From positions 1,164 through 65,163 of the forward strand of contig NZ_JAELVH010000027.1 in the NCBI RefSeq assembly GCF_019399235.1: DNA of 64,000 nt, given 5' to 3'. Each line of letters starts with the position of its first letter. Positions within the stretch are counted from its first letter, which is position 1. Under the pieces are notes generated by a model. That model searched no databases, was not told where the DNA came from, and worked only from the letters and a program-made list of their open reading frames with translations. The translations under genes were made by a program, and so were the position numbers. This document shows positions 1 through 9,088 of this stretch, piece after piece. The DNA is from Streptomyces poriferorum. Lineage in GTDB: Bacteria; Actinomycetota; Actinomycetes; Streptomycetales; Streptomycetaceae.

Positions 1-1
1 C

Positions 2-370
2 GAGAAGCCGTCCGGCATGAGCTGCGGCACACGGACCGGCGCGGAGCCGCCCACGACGACGGTGACGGTCGACAAGGCGGTCTTCGGACTGTCGGCCCGG
101 TACGTGGACGGGAAGCAGCTGCTCGTACCGTCCTGGATCTTCACGGTGCGGCCGGGCACCGGCGGTACGGGTGACACCGTCACCCAGGTCGCGGTGGATC
201 CGGCGTACCTGACGAAGGACGCCCCGTCGGAGAAGACCCCGGGCGGCGACGGCACGAAGGAGTCCGGCGGCAAGCTGCTGTCGTACAGCGCCGACGGGCG
301 GACGCTCTCGGTGACGTTCTGGGGCGGCGCCTGCAGCACCTACGCGGCGTACCGTCGCCGCGCGTTCGCC
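2..370 (+). CDS. 3' part of a secreted or membrane protein gene, cut by the window edge and apparently broken
   Basis: The frame is open from the window edge. To about base 350 it reads as a genuine extracytoplasmic domain, with phrases such as LLVPSWIFTVRP and VTFWGGACSTYAA. The WGG-C-STYAA ending is a motif I know from Streptomyces lipoproteins and large membrane proteins, where it is normally followed by about 40-60 further residues and a stop. Here the sequence turns into an arginine/alanine-rich antisense reading of the convergent hesB gene and meets no stop until 892. The natural 3' end therefore seems lost or frameshifted. The N-terminus lies outside the window and the function is unknown. 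Confidence 0.55.
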
Positions 371-727
371 CTAGCTGAACGAGTCGCCGCAGGCGCAGGA
401 ACCCGTGGCGTTCGGGTTGTCGATCGTGAAGCCCTGCTTCTCGATCGTGTCGACGAAGTCGACCGAGGCGCCGCCCAGGTAGGGGGCGCTCATCCGGTCG
501 GTGACGACCTTGACGCCGTCGAAGTCCTTCACGACATCGCCGTCCAGCGAACGCTCGTCGAAGAAGAGCTGGTAACGCAGGCCCGAGCAGCCGCCGGGCT
601 GGACGGCGACGCGCAGTGCCAGATCGTCGCGGCCTTCCTGCTCCAGCAGGCCCTTGACCTTGGCTGCGGCGGCGTCGGACAGGAGGATGCCGTCGCTCAC
701 GGTGGTGGTCTCGTCCGATACGGACAT
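371..727 (-). CDS. erpA: HesB/IscA-type (ErpA-like) iron-sulfur cluster insertion protein
   Basis: 118 aa, the usual length for A-type carriers, which pass Fe-S clusters to apo-enzymes in the cytoplasm. The three cluster ligands are visible: C47 in GGCSG, and C111 and C113 in the C-terminal CACGD. A start at ATG 727 is supported by an upstream GGGAGAGAAG. The gene is divergent from nadA, which encodes a 4Fe-4S enzyme and shares its upstream region, so nadA could be one client (inference). The stop codon sits directly against the end of the convergent left-edge gene. The choice between ErpA and IscA cannot be settled from sequence alone. Confidence 0.9.
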   Translation of the reverse strand: MSVSDETTTVSDGILLSDAAAAKVKGLLEQEGRDDLALRVAVQPGGCSGLRYQLFFDERSLDGDVVKDFDGVKVVTDRMSAPYLGGASVDFVDTIEKQGFTIDNPNATGSCACGDSFS

Positions 728-853
728 CTGCTTCTCTCCCGGGTTGTACGGAGACTGCTTGCCGACGTTGCAACCGTCGAGGCCGCGGATTCATTCCGGG
801 CCGAGCGCTTGCCTGTTCCATTCATGCTCGCACACCGGCCGCGCGGGCGGATG

Positions 854-923
854 CGTCACATCGACGCTATCGGCATCGTCAAAGTGACGTGAAGCAGTTA
901 TGATAGATAGCGTCAATTCGACG
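854..923. promoter_or_regulatory. nadA upstream region with paired repeats around a -10 box
   Basis: Two direct repeats CGTCA-N2-TCGACG lie at 854-866 and 911-923. Overlapping them is a perfect 9-bp inverted repeat, GACGCTATC (863-871) and GATAGCGTC (906-914). A -10-like TATGAT (899-904) lies between the arms, pointing towards nadA. A small dyad CGTCA-AAG-TGACG occupies 877-889. The arrangement suits a dimeric repressor binding on both sides of the promoter; the regulator is unknown. Confidence 0.45.
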
Positions 924-960
924 AAAAGGCTTCCCCCGCAGAGAAGAAAGGGTGCGTGAC

Positions 961-2148
961 GTGACCACGGCCCACCCCGTCCAGGAACTCGATGTCCAGC
1001 CGACGCCCCTCGCCCTGCTCCTGCTCGGCCGCGACGCGGACCCCAGGAGCGAGCGCGGCGTCGAATGCCCCGGCGACCTGCCCTCCCCGTCCGACCCGGA
1101 CCTGGTGGAGCGCGCCCGCGCGGCCAAGGAGAAGCTGGGCGAGAAGGTCTTCGTCCTCGGGCACCACTACCAGCGCGACGAGGTCATCCAGTTCGCGGAT
1201 GTGACCGGCGACTCGTTCAAGCTCGCCCGGGACGCGGCGGCCCGCCCGGAGGCCGAGTACATCGTCTTCTGCGGTGTGCACTTCATGGCCGAGTCCGCGG
1301 ACATCCTGACAACAGACGACCAGAAGGTCGTGCTGCCGGACCTGGCGGCGGGCTGTTCGATGGCCGACATGGCCACCGCCGAGCAGGTCGCCGAGTGCTG
1401 GGACGTGTTGACCGAGGCCGGCGTCGCCGAGCAGGTCGTCCCCGTCTCGTACATGAACTCCTCCGCCGACATCAAGGCCTTCACCGGCCGCCACGGGGGC
1501 ACGATCTGCACCTCGTCGAACGCGAAGCGCGCCCTGGAGTGGGCCTTCGAGCAGGGCGACAAGGTCCTGTTCCTGCCCGACCAGCACCTGGGCCGCAACA
1601 CGGCCGTACGGGACATGGGGATGACGCTGGAGGACTGCGTCCTCTACAACCCCCACAAGCCGAACGGCGGCCTCACCGCCGAGGAGCTGCGCAACGCGAA
1701 GATGATCCTGTGGCGCGGGCACTGCTCGGTGCACGGGCGCTTCTCGGTGGAGTCCGTCAACGACGTGCGGGCGCGCATACCCGGCGTCAACGTGCTGGTG
1801 CACCCGGAGTGCAAGCACGAGGTCGTCGCGGCCGCGGACTACGTCGGCTCGACGGAGTACATCATCAAGGCTCTGGAGGCGGCCCCGGCCGGCTCGAAGT
1901 GGGCGATCGGCACCGAGCTGAACCTGGTACGCCGCCTGGCCAACCGGTTCGCCGCGGAGGACAAGGAGATCGTCTTCCTCGACAAGACGGTCTGCTTCTG
2001 CTCGACGATGAACCGGATCGACCTGCCGCACCTGGTGTGGACGCTGGAGTCGCTGGCCGAGGGGAACCTGGTCAACCGGATCGAGGTCGACCCGGAGACG
2101 GAGAAGTACGCCAAGCTCGCGCTGGAGCGGATGCTGGCGCTGCCGTAG
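961..2148 (+). CDS. nadA: quinolinate synthase NadA
   Basis: 395 aa. NadA condenses iminoaspartate with dihydroxyacetone phosphate to give quinolinate in de novo NAD synthesis, using a 4Fe-4S cluster. Visible marks are GHHYQRDEV (residues 67-75), C104 in FCGVHFMAESAD, the RGHCSVH motif and the C-terminal CFCSTMNRIDL, which together hold the cluster cysteines. The GTG at 961 is chosen because AGAAAGG ends 8 bases before it; a GTG at 952 overlaps that ribosome binding site. nadB and nadC are not beside it here, so the gene seems to stand alone. A strong hairpin at 2195-2237 follows. Confidence 0.96.
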   Translation: MTTAHPVQELDVQPTPLALLLLGRDADPRSERGVECPGDLPSPSDPDLVERARAAKEKLGEKVFVLGHHYQRDEVIQFADVTGDSFKLARDAAARPEAEYIVFCGVHFMAESADILTTDDQKVVLPDLAAGCSMADMATAEQVAECWDVLTEAGVAEQVVPVSYMNSSADIKAFTGRHGGTICTSSNAKRALEWAFEQGDKVLFLPDQHLGRNTAVRDMGMTLEDCVLYNPHKPNGGLTAEELRNAKMILWRGHCSVHGRFSVESVNDVRARIPGVNVLVHPECKHEVVAAADYVGSTEYIIKALEAAPAGSKWAIGTELNLVRRLANRFAAEDKEIVFLDKTVCFCSTMNRIDLPHLVWTLESLAEGNLVNRIEVDPETEKYAKLALERMLALP

Positions 2149-2194
2149 GTCCCCTCCCCTCCCCGCACCCGGGAAGGGCTGGCACCCGTACGCG

Positions 2195-2237
2195 GGAAGG
2201 CCCCGGCACCCTCGGACCGAGGGTGCCGGGGCCTTCC
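2195..2237. terminator. bidirectional terminator between nadA and the RND gene
   Basis: Perfect inverted repeat, arms 2195-2215 and 2217-2237, about 20 bp of stem with a tiny loop. It lies between two convergent stop codons and can serve both genes. Confidence 0.85.
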
Positions 2238-2248
2238 TTCGTGACCGG

Positions 2249-5200
2249 TCAGGCCTTCGCGGGCTCCGGTTCCTCGGAGGAGGACTCCTCCGAGGCGGCC
2301 GGGGCCGGGATGCCGGCCTTCCTGGCCCGCTTCGCGGCCTTCTTCGTCGCGCGGCGCTCCTTGAAGAGCTCCACCATCGTGTAGAGCGTGGGCACCAGAA
2401 GCAGCGTCAGCAGCGTCGAGGTGACCAGGCCGCCGATGACCACGACGGCCAGCGGCTGCGAGATGAACCCGCCCTCGCCGGTGACGCCGAGCGCCATCGG
2501 GAGGAGGGCGAAGATCGTCGCCAGTGCCGTCATCAGGATCGGGCGCAGACGGTGGCGGCCACCCTCGACGACCGCTTCGACGACGCCCTTGCCCTGCGCC
2601 CGGTACTGGTTGATCAGGTCGATCAGCACGATCGCGTTCGTCACCACGATGCCGATGAGCATCAGCATGCCGATCATCGCCGCGACGCCCATCGGGGTGC
2701 CGGTGATGAGGAGCAGGCCGATCGCGCCGGTGGCCGCGAACGGGATGGAGACCAGCAGGATCAGCGGCTGGATGAGCGAGCGGAAGGTCGCGACCAGCAG
2801 CATGAAGACGATCGCGATCGCCGCCAGCATGGCCAGGCCCAGCTTCACGAAGGCGTCGGTCTGGTCCTCGGTGACGCCGCCGATGGTGGCGGTGGCGCCG
2901 TCCGGGAGGTCCAGTGCCTTGATCTTGGACTGGAGGTCGGTGCCGACCGCACCGGTGTTGTCGCCGATGGGCTTGGCGGTGATGGTCGCGGCGCGCTGGC
3001 CGTCGATCCGGGTCATGGAGACCGGTCCGGGAACCAGCTTCACGTCGGCGATCGAGCCGAGCTTGACCGGGCCGAGCGGGAGGTTCTTCAGCTCCTCCAT
3101 CGTGGTGGCCGGGTGGGCGGACTTGATGACGACGTCACGCTCGGTGTCGTCCATGATCGCCTTGCCGGACGGGGTGCCTCGCACCGCGCCGGCGACGGCG
3201 GCGCCCAGCGTGGCCTGGCTGAAGCCCGCGTCGGCGGCCTTGGCGTTGGCCGTGACCGAGATCCGCGGGATGCTCTGGGCCAGGTCGCTCTGGACGTCGG
3301 TGACGTCCTTGAGCTTCGCGACCTCGGTGCGCACCTCTTCGGAGGCCTTCTTCAGGGTGTCCGCGTCGGCGGCCTTGACCACGACGCTCAGGTCCTGGCT
3401 GCCGAAGCCGTCGCCTGCGGCGATGGTGGTGTCACCGATGCCGTCGAGCTTGCCGAGGGCCTCGTCGATGCGGTCCTGAGCGGCCTCGTAGTCCCCGGAG
3501 TCCTTCAGGGTGACCTGGTAGGAGGCCTGGTTGGCTCCCGTGCCGCCGCCGAAGGCCGCCATGAAGCCGGACGAGCCGACGGTGACCTGGTAGTCCTTGA
3601 CGCCCTTGTCGTCGGCGAGGACCTTCTCGACCTTCTGGGCCGCCTCGTCGGCGGCCGCCAGGCTGGTGCCCGGGGTGAGCTCCTGCTTGATGGACAGGAC
3701 TTCCTGCTCGCCCTGGTCGAAGAAGTTGGTCTTCAGCAGCGGGACCATGCCGAAGGTGCCGAACAGCACGGCGACGGCGATGACGATGCTGGTGATGCGG
3801 CGCCGGGTGGCGAAGCGCAGCACCGAGACGTACAGCTTCTGGAGCTTGCTGCGGGCTTCCTTCTCCTCGGCCTCGCGGCGGGCCCTGTCCGGGTCCTCGG
3901 CGCTGCCCTTGGGGGCGCGCAGGAACCAGTACGACAGGACGGGGACCACGGTCAGCGAGACCAGCAGGGAGGCCAGCAGGGCCGCGGTGACAGTCAGCGA
4001 GAACGAGCCGAAGAGCTGGCCGACCATGCCGCCGACCAGACCGATGGGCAGGAAGACGGCGACCGTGGTGAGGGTCGACGCGGTGACCGCGCCGGCCACC
4101 TCCTTCACCGCGGTGATGATCGCCGACTGGCGCTCCTCGCCGTAGCCGAGGTGACGCTTGATGTTCTCCAGGACGACGATCGAGTCGTCGACGACCCGGC
4201 CGATCGCGATGGTCAGCGCGCCCAGGGTGAGCATGTTGAGCGACAGGTCGCGGGTCCAGAGCACGATCAGCGCGAGGACCACGGAGAGCGGGATGGAGAC
4301 CGCGGTGACCAGGGTCGAGCGCAGCGAGGCCAGGAAGACCAGGATCACGATGACCGCGAAGAGCAGGCCGAGCGCGCCCTCGGTGGTCAGGCCGGAGATC
4401 GCCTTGGAGACGGCGGGGCCCTGGTCGGACACGACGGTCAGCTCGGCGCCCGCGCCGAGGTCCTTGCGCAGGTCGGGGAGCTTGTCCTTGACAGCGTCGG
4501 AGATGGCGACGGCGCTGCCGTCCTTGTCCATCGTCGCCATGACGGCGAGGCTCGGCTTGCCGTTCGTCCGCGTGATGGAGACCGCGGTGGAGGGCTCCTG
4601 CTTCACCGTCGCGATGTCACCGACCCGGACCGGCTTGCCGGGCTTGCCGGATGCCGGGTTCTGCCCGGTGACCCGCAGGTCCTCGATCTGCCGCAGGGTG
4701 GTGAAGGCGCCGCCGACCTGGACGGTGCGGCTCTTGCCCGACTCGGAGAAGGAACCCGCCGGGACGGTCGCGCCGCCTGCCTGGAGTGCCTGGGCGAGCG
4801 AGCCGGCGTTCAGTCCGGCCGCCGCGAGCTTCGTGTCGTCGGGCGTGACGGAGATCTGGAGGTCCTGCACCCCGTCGACGGCGACCTGGCCGACGCCGTC
4901 GATGTCCTCCAGAGCGGGGACGACGGTGCGGTCCAGCTGGTCGGCGAGCGCCTGCTGGTCCTTGTCGGAGGTGACGGCGAGGACGACGGTCGGGATGTCG
5001 TCGGTCGAGCCGGCGATCACCTGCGGATCCACGTCCTCGGGCAGCTGGGCGCGGGAGCGGTTCACCGCCTGCTGGATGTCCGCGACGAGCTGCTTGGTGC
5101 CCTCGTCGCCGAAGTCGAACGTCGCCATGATGACGGCGTTGCCCTCGCTGGCGGTGGAGGTGATTCCGGTGACGCCGTCGACGGCCTTGATCGAATTCTC

Positions 5201-5404
5201 GAGCGGTTCGACGACCTGCTTCTCGACCACATCGGGGGACGCACCCTGATAGGGAGCGAGCACCGACACCATCGGGAGTTCGATGGTGGGCAGCAGCTGC
5301 TGCTTGAGCTGCGGGATCGCGATCGCTCCGAATACGAGCGCGACGATCGACATCAGCCCGATCAGGGCCCTTTGCGCGAGGCTGAATCTGGACAGCCAGG
5401 ACAT
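2249..5404 (-). CDS. RND superfamily efflux permease (AcrB/HAE-like)
   Basis: 1051 aa, the length of an AcrB/MdtB-type pump. It has an N-terminal membrane helix (about 11-30), a large periplasmic-type domain, a first helix bundle (about 335-500) containing the proton-relay motif VVDDSIVVLENI, a second exoplasmic domain and a last bundle (about 860-1010). The tail is Lys/Arg-rich and then acidic. No membrane-fusion partner is adjacent, which is normal for actinobacteria that lack an outer membrane. The substrate is unknown. A palindrome overlaps its likely transcription start (5475-5492), and a two-component gene pair lies upstream on the same strand, 189 bp away. Confidence 0.92.
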   Translation of the reverse strand: MSWLSRFSLAQRALIGLMSIVALVFGAIAIPQLKQQLLPTIELPMVSVLAPYQGASPDVVEKQVVEPLENSIKAVDGVTGITSTASEGNAVIMATFDFGDEGTKQLVADIQQAVNRSRAQLPEDVDPQVIAGSTDDIPTVVLAVTSDKDQQALADQLDRTVVPALEDIDGVGQVAVDGVQDLQISVTPDDTKLAAAGLNAGSLAQALQAGGATVPAGSFSESGKSRTVQVGGAFTTLRQIEDLRVTGQNPASGKPGKPVRVGDIATVKQEPSTAVSITRTNGKPSLAVMATMDKDGSAVAISDAVKDKLPDLRKDLGAGAELTVVSDQGPAVSKAISGLTTEGALGLLFAVIVILVFLASLRSTLVTAVSIPLSVVLALIVLWTRDLSLNMLTLGALTIAIGRVVDDSIVVLENIKRHLGYGEERQSAIITAVKEVAGAVTASTLTTVAVFLPIGLVGGMVGQLFGSFSLTVTAALLASLLVSLTVVPVLSYWFLRAPKGSAEDPDRARREAEEKEARSKLQKLYVSVLRFATRRRITSIVIAVAVLFGTFGMVPLLKTNFFDQGEQEVLSIKQELTPGTSLAAADEAAQKVEKVLADDKGVKDYQVTVGSSGFMAAFGGGTGANQASYQVTLKDSGDYEAAQDRIDEALGKLDGIGDTTIAAGDGFGSQDLSVVVKAADADTLKKASEEVRTEVAKLKDVTDVQSDLAQSIPRISVTANAKAADAGFSQATLGAAVAGAVRGTPSGKAIMDDTERDVVIKSAHPATTMEELKNLPLGPVKLGSIADVKLVPGPVSMTRIDGQRAATITAKPIGDNTGAVGTDLQSKIKALDLPDGATATIGGVTEDQTDAFVKLGLAMLAAIAIVFMLLVATFRSLIQPLILLVSIPFAATGAIGLLLITGTPMGVAAMIGMLMLIGIVVTNAIVLIDLINQYRAQGKGVVEAVVEGGRHRLRPILMTALATIFALLPMALGVTGEGGFISQPLAVVVIGGLVTSTLLTLLLVPTLYTMVELFKERRATKKAAKRARKAGIPAPAASEESSSEEPEPAKA

Positions 5405-5474
5405 GGGTTAGGTCTCTCTTCTGTGGCTTACGCGGCAGGTGGGCGGGTGACTCGGGGACAGACCCGGCCCGGGC

Positions 5475-5501
5475 CGACCGGCATGCCGGTCGACCCTTAT
5501 A
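5475..5501 (-). promoter_or_regulatory. promoter and 18-bp palindromic operator of the RND gene
   Basis: On the minus strand a -10-like TATAAG (5501-5496) is followed three bases later by the perfect palindrome CGACCGGCATGCCGGTCG (5475-5492), so the palindrome covers the expected start of transcription. A bound repressor would block initiation. No TetR-type gene is adjacent; the responsible regulator is unknown. Confidence 0.55.
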
Positions 5502-5593
5502 CGATCGCCCATGCCGCAGGCCGAAATCGTCGGCCGCAGGTCGCTTTCCTTATGCCGCGCATACCGCAGCTGGAGTACGCCGCGGCTGCACCC

Positions 5594-6289
5594 TCACTCC
5601 ACCCGAGGGCGGACCAGGCCCGATTCGTACGCAATCACGACGAGTTGGGCCCTGTCCCGCGCCCCCAGCTTCGCCATCGCCCTGTTCACATGGGTCTTGA
5701 CGGTCAGCGGGCTGACCACCAGCCGCTCGGCGATCTCGTCGTTGGACAGCCCGCCCGCGACCAGCACCAGCACCTCGCGCTCCCGGGCGGTCAGGGCCTC
5801 CAGACGCGCGGAGTACTCGGCGGCGCCCGGCCCGTCCCCGCCCGCACTGCCGCCCTGAGCGAGGAACGTGGCGATCAGCCCCTTGGTCGCGGCGGGCGAC
5901 AGGAGCGCCTCGCCGCCCGCGGCGATCCGGATGGCGTTGAGGAGTTCCTCCGGTTCCGCCCCTTTCCCGAGGAAGCCCGAGGCGCCGGCCCGGAGCGACT
6001 GCACCACGTACTCGTCCACCTCGAAGGTGGTGAGCATGACCACGCGCACGTCCGCGAGTTCGGGATCGGCGCTGATCATCCGGGTCGCGGTGAGCCCGTC
6101 CGTGCCGGGCATCCGGATGTCCATCAGCACCACGTCGGCGCGCGTCGAGCGGGCCAGGTCCACGGCCTGTGCCCCGTCCGCCGCCTCGCCGACCACCTGC
6201 ATGTCGGGTTCCGAGTCGACCAGCACCCGGAACGCGCTGCGCAGCAGCGCCTGGTCGTCGACGAGCAGCACCCTGATGGCCGGTGTCAT
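5594..6289 (-). CDS. NarL/FixJ-family two-component response regulator
   Basis: 231 aa. An N-terminal receiver domain has the acidic pair DD at 11-12, the phosphoacceptor D57 in LMDIRMPG and the switch lysine in FLGKG. A C-terminal LuxR-type helix-turn-helix follows (LTAREREVLVLVAGGLSNDEIA). The start codon overlaps the stop of the kinase gene by four bases (ATGA at 6286-6289), so the two are translationally coupled. Targets are unknown; the RND pump gene downstream on the same strand is a reasonable guess only because of proximity. Confidence 0.93.
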   Translation of the reverse strand: MTPAIRVLLVDDQALLRSAFRVLVDSEPDMQVVGEAADGAQAVDLARSTRADVVLMDIRMPGTDGLTATRMISADPELADVRVVMLTTFEVDEYVVQSLRAGASGFLGKGAEPEELLNAIRIAAGGEALLSPAATKGLIATFLAQGGSAGGDGPGAAEYSARLEALTAREREVLVLVAGGLSNDEIAERLVVSPLTVKTHVNRAMAKLGARDRAQLVVIAYESGLVRPRVE

Positions 6290-7557
6290 ACGTTCTCCCC
6301 CGTGCGGCCCGCCGCGCCCGGCTGATCCGGCTCCCGGTCCCGGGCCTTGAGGGGCAGGATCGCATGGACCCTGAAGCCGCCGCCGTAACGGGGTCCGGCG
6401 GTGAGGGTGCCGCCGAGAGCGGTGACCCGCTCCCTCATGCCGAGGAGGCCGTGGCCGCCGCGGACGATGTCGCCGCCCGTACCGGCGGCCGTACCGCGGC
6501 CGTTGTCCAGCACCATGACCTCGGCCGTGGCCCCGACCCGTACGACGCTGATCTCGGCCTTCGCCCCGGGCCCCGCGTGCTTGCCCACATTGGTCAGCGC
6601 CTCCTGGATCACCCGGTACGCGGCCAGGTCCACGGCGGCGGGCAGTGGCGGGCCGTCCTTCGCCGCGCAGGCCACCTCGACGGGCAGCCCGGCCCGCCGC
6701 ACGGTCTCCACGAGCGCGTCGAGGACGGCGAGGCCGGGGGCGGGCTCGGTCGGCGCCGCCGGATCGCCGGACTGGCGCAGCAGGCCCACGGTGATCCGCA
6801 GCTCGTTGAGCGCGGAGCGGCTGGCCTCCCGGACATGGGCGAGCGCCTCCTTGGCCTGGTCGGGGCGCCGGTCCATGACGTGGGCGGCGACCCCGGCCTG
6901 CACGTTGACCAGGGCGATGTGATGGGCGACGACGTCGTGCAGGTCGCGGGCGATCCGCAGCCGTTCCTCAGCGACCCGGCGCCGGGCCTCCTCCTCCCGG
7001 GTCCGCTCGGCCCGTTCGGCACGCTCCCTGATCGCGTCGACGAACGCCCGCCGGGAGCGGACCGCGTCCCCCGCCGCGCCCGCCATCCCGGTCCAGGCGA
7101 AGATCCCGAGGTTCTCCTGGCTGTACCAGGGCGCCGCTCCGAAGAGCATCGCGGCCGCGGTGAGCGCACCCATGGTGAGCAGCCCGACCCGCCAGGTCGT
7201 CGGCCGGTCGGTGCGGGCGGCGACGGTGTAGAGCGCGATGACGGTACTCATCACCACGGGGGCCGGCGGATCGGCGGTCAGCAGCTCCACCACGGCGAGC
7301 ACACCGGTGGCACCGAGCACGGCCACCGGCCGGCGGCGGCGCCAGACCAGGGCGAGGGCTCCGAGCGCCATCAGGAGCACGCTGCCGGCCGCGGGCACAC
7401 GGGTGCCGAAGGTGGGCCGGGGATGCGAGCCCGGGTCGACGAACGATCCGACGACCATGGCCACGAACACGGCCAGGGCGAGCGCGCCGTCCAGCGCGAG
7501 GGGATGGTCGCGCAGCCAGTTCCGGATGCGCAGAACCCCGGTTCCGAGGGTGGTCAC
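6286..7557 (-). CDS. DesK/NarX-type sensor histidine kinase
   Basis: 423 aa. Several N-terminal membrane helices (about residues 22-40, 55-72, 78-95, 100-113 and 125-143) are followed by a coiled segment, then a HisKA_3 dimerisation helix with the phosphorylated H207 in RIARDLHDVVAHH and a HATPase domain ending in GGHGLLGMRERV. It phosphorylates the response regulator encoded by the overlapping next gene. The sensor part lies within the membrane, as in intramembrane-sensing kinases that detect envelope stress; the signal is not known. The ATG at 7557 is the first in-frame start; no strong ribosome binding site was seen. Confidence 0.9.
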   Translation of the reverse strand: MTTLGTGVLRIRNWLRDHPLALDGALALAVFVAMVVGSFVDPGSHPRPTFGTRVPAAGSVLLMALGALALVWRRRRPVAVLGATGVLAVVELLTADPPAPVVMSTVIALYTVAARTDRPTTWRVGLLTMGALTAAAMLFGAAPWYSQENLGIFAWTGMAGAAGDAVRSRRAFVDAIRERAERAERTREEEARRRVAEERLRIARDLHDVVAHHIALVNVQAGVAAHVMDRRPDQAKEALAHVREASRSALNELRITVGLLRQSGDPAAPTEPAPGLAVLDALVETVRRAGLPVEVACAAKDGPPLPAAVDLAAYRVIQEALTNVGKHAGPGAKAEISVVRVGATAEVMVLDNGRGTAAGTGGDIVRGGHGLLGMRERVTALGGTLTAGPRYGGGFRVHAILPLKARDREPDQPGAAGRTGENV

Positions 7558-7630
7558 GTCAAGCTACGTTACGGCGTGTCGCGAGGAAGTCGGGCCGCGC
7601 GGCAGGAGAACCGGCAGGGACCTCACAGCA

Positions 7631-7670
7631 CTGTGCCCCGTGAGCGGCCGGGGCCTGTCACGGGGCACAG
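7631..7670. terminator. terminator after the pspA operon
   Basis: Perfect 13-bp inverted repeat CTGTGCCCCGTGA (7631-7643) and its complement (7658-7670), with a 14-base loop. It lies 49 bases past the stop of the 92-aa gene and ends the minus-strand pspA transcript before the kinase gene. Confidence 0.75.
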
Positions 7671-7718
7671 CGGTGCGGGTGCCTGCGCTGCCGGTCGGGT
7701 CGTCGGCCGGTCGGCCGG

Positions 7719-7997
7719 TCAGCCGGGAATCAGACCGTCGTCGCTCAGCATGGCGCGGACCTCTTCGAGGGTCGCGTCGGGCGACGGCAGGATCAGCTCG
7801 GACGGCTCCAGGGAGTCGTCCGGCAAGGGCGTGCCGAGTTCGCGCACCCTGGCGAGGAGCGCGTGGAGCGTCGAGCGGAAGCCGGGGCCGTCGCCTCGCT
7901 CCATTTCGGCGAGCAGTTCGTCGTCGAGCTTGTCGAGCTCGGCGAGATGGCTGTCGGCCAGGACTGCCTGGCCCTCCCCCATGATCCGTACGATCAT
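7719..7997 (-). CDS. PspA-associated small protein (PspAA-like)
   Basis: 92 aa, beginning MIVRIMGEGQ and rich in acidic residues and leucine. It lies nine bases after pspA on the same strand, in the position of the conserved actinobacterial partner called PspAA. The family's molecular role is not well defined; it is thought to act with PspA in envelope-stress responses. No catalytic motif or membrane segment is visible. The identification rests mainly on context and general resemblance. Confidence 0.7.
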   Translation of the reverse strand: MIVRIMGEGQAVLADSHLAELDKLDDELLAEMERGDGPGFRSTLHALLARVRELGTPLPDDSLEPSELILPSPDATLEEVRAMLSDDGLIPG

Positions 7998-8006
7998 GAC
8001 GCCGCC

Positions 8007-8804
8007 TTACTCCTTGTCGAACTTGTGCGGGGACCGGGACCGGTCCTGCTGCTGCGCGGCGTCCTGAGGGCCGCCCTCGATGGCCTGCTTCGAGGTGGAG
8101 CCGCCGGCCAGTTCGGCCTTCATGCGCTGCAGCTCCAGCTCCACATCCGTACCACCGGAGATCCGGTCCAGCTCGGCGGCGATGTCGTCCTTCGCCGTGC
8201 CGGTCGGGTCGTCCAGGGCTCCGGAGGCGAGCAGCTCGTCGATCGCGCCGGCGCGTGCCTGCAGCTGCTGGGTCTTGTCCTCGGCCCGCTGGATGGCCAG
8301 GCCGACATCGCCCATCTCCTCGGAGATGCCCGAGAAGGCCTCGCCGATCCGGGTCTGGGCCTGGGCCGCCGTGTAGGTGGCCTTGATGGTCTCCTTCTTC
8401 GTACGGAAGGCATCGACCTTGGCCTGCAGCCGCTGGGCCGCCAGGGTGAGCTTCTCCTCCTCGCCCTGCAGCGTGGTGTGCTGCGTCTCCAGGTCGGTGA
8501 CCTGCTGCTGGAGGGCCGCGCGGCGGGACAGCGCCTCGCGGGCCAGATCCTCGCGGCCGAGCGCGAGCGCCTTGCGGCCCTGGTCCTCCAGCTTGGACGT
8601 CTGGCCCTGCAGCTGGTTCAGCTGCAGCTCCAGGCGCTTGCGCGAAGTCGCCACATCGGCGACGCCGCGGCGCACCTTCTGAAGCAGCTCCAGCTGCTTC
8701 TGGTACGAGTAATCGAGGGTCTCGCGCGGATCCTCGGCCCGGTCAAGGGCCTTGTTTGCCTTCGCGCGGAAGATCATCCCCATACGCTTCATGACACCGC
8801 TCAT
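8007..8804 (-). CDS. pspA: phage-shock protein A / IM30 family protein
   Basis: 265 aa, almost entirely predicted coiled coil with the N-terminal amphipathic start MSGVMKRMGMIFRAKANKALD typical of the actinobacterial PspA/Vipp1 branch. Such proteins line damaged membranes as ESCRT-III-like polymers and help keep the proton motive force. The C-terminal tail (GGPQDAAQQQDRSRSPHKFDKE) is polar and variable. It is the first gene of a two-gene operon. The start at 8804 gives the family N-terminus, though its ribosome binding site (GAAGGGGG) is about 12 bases away. Confidence 0.93.
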   Translation of the reverse strand: MSGVMKRMGMIFRAKANKALDRAEDPRETLDYSYQKQLELLQKVRRGVADVATSRKRLELQLNQLQGQTSKLEDQGRKALALGREDLAREALSRRAALQQQVTDLETQHTTLQGEEEKLTLAAQRLQAKVDAFRTKKETIKATYTAAQAQTRIGEAFSGISEEMGDVGLAIQRAEDKTQQLQARAGAIDELLASGALDDPTGTAKDDIAAELDRISGGTDVELELQRMKAELAGGSTSKQAIEGGPQDAAQQQDRSRSPHKFDKE

Positions 8805-9088
8805 GGGCTTCGCGCGCCCCCTTCTGACTCAACCGGTCACCAGCACTCCGACAGAACCCACAGTACGGGCCCTGTCTCTATTACCGCACTGTTCGAGCAG
8901 CGATGGGGTCCTCCCCAAGGACGACTGCCCCCGGTGACCGCTCCAGCCCAGGGAGTAGGTGACGGTCGGGGAAACAGCCGATGACGCCCGTATCGCCCGG
9001 CTCGGACACCAGCAAGGACGCAGGCCGTTGCCGGATCGTTCCCGGCCGGCCCGGTGTCGTGGCGATCGACCCCGTACCCTTGGGCCTT

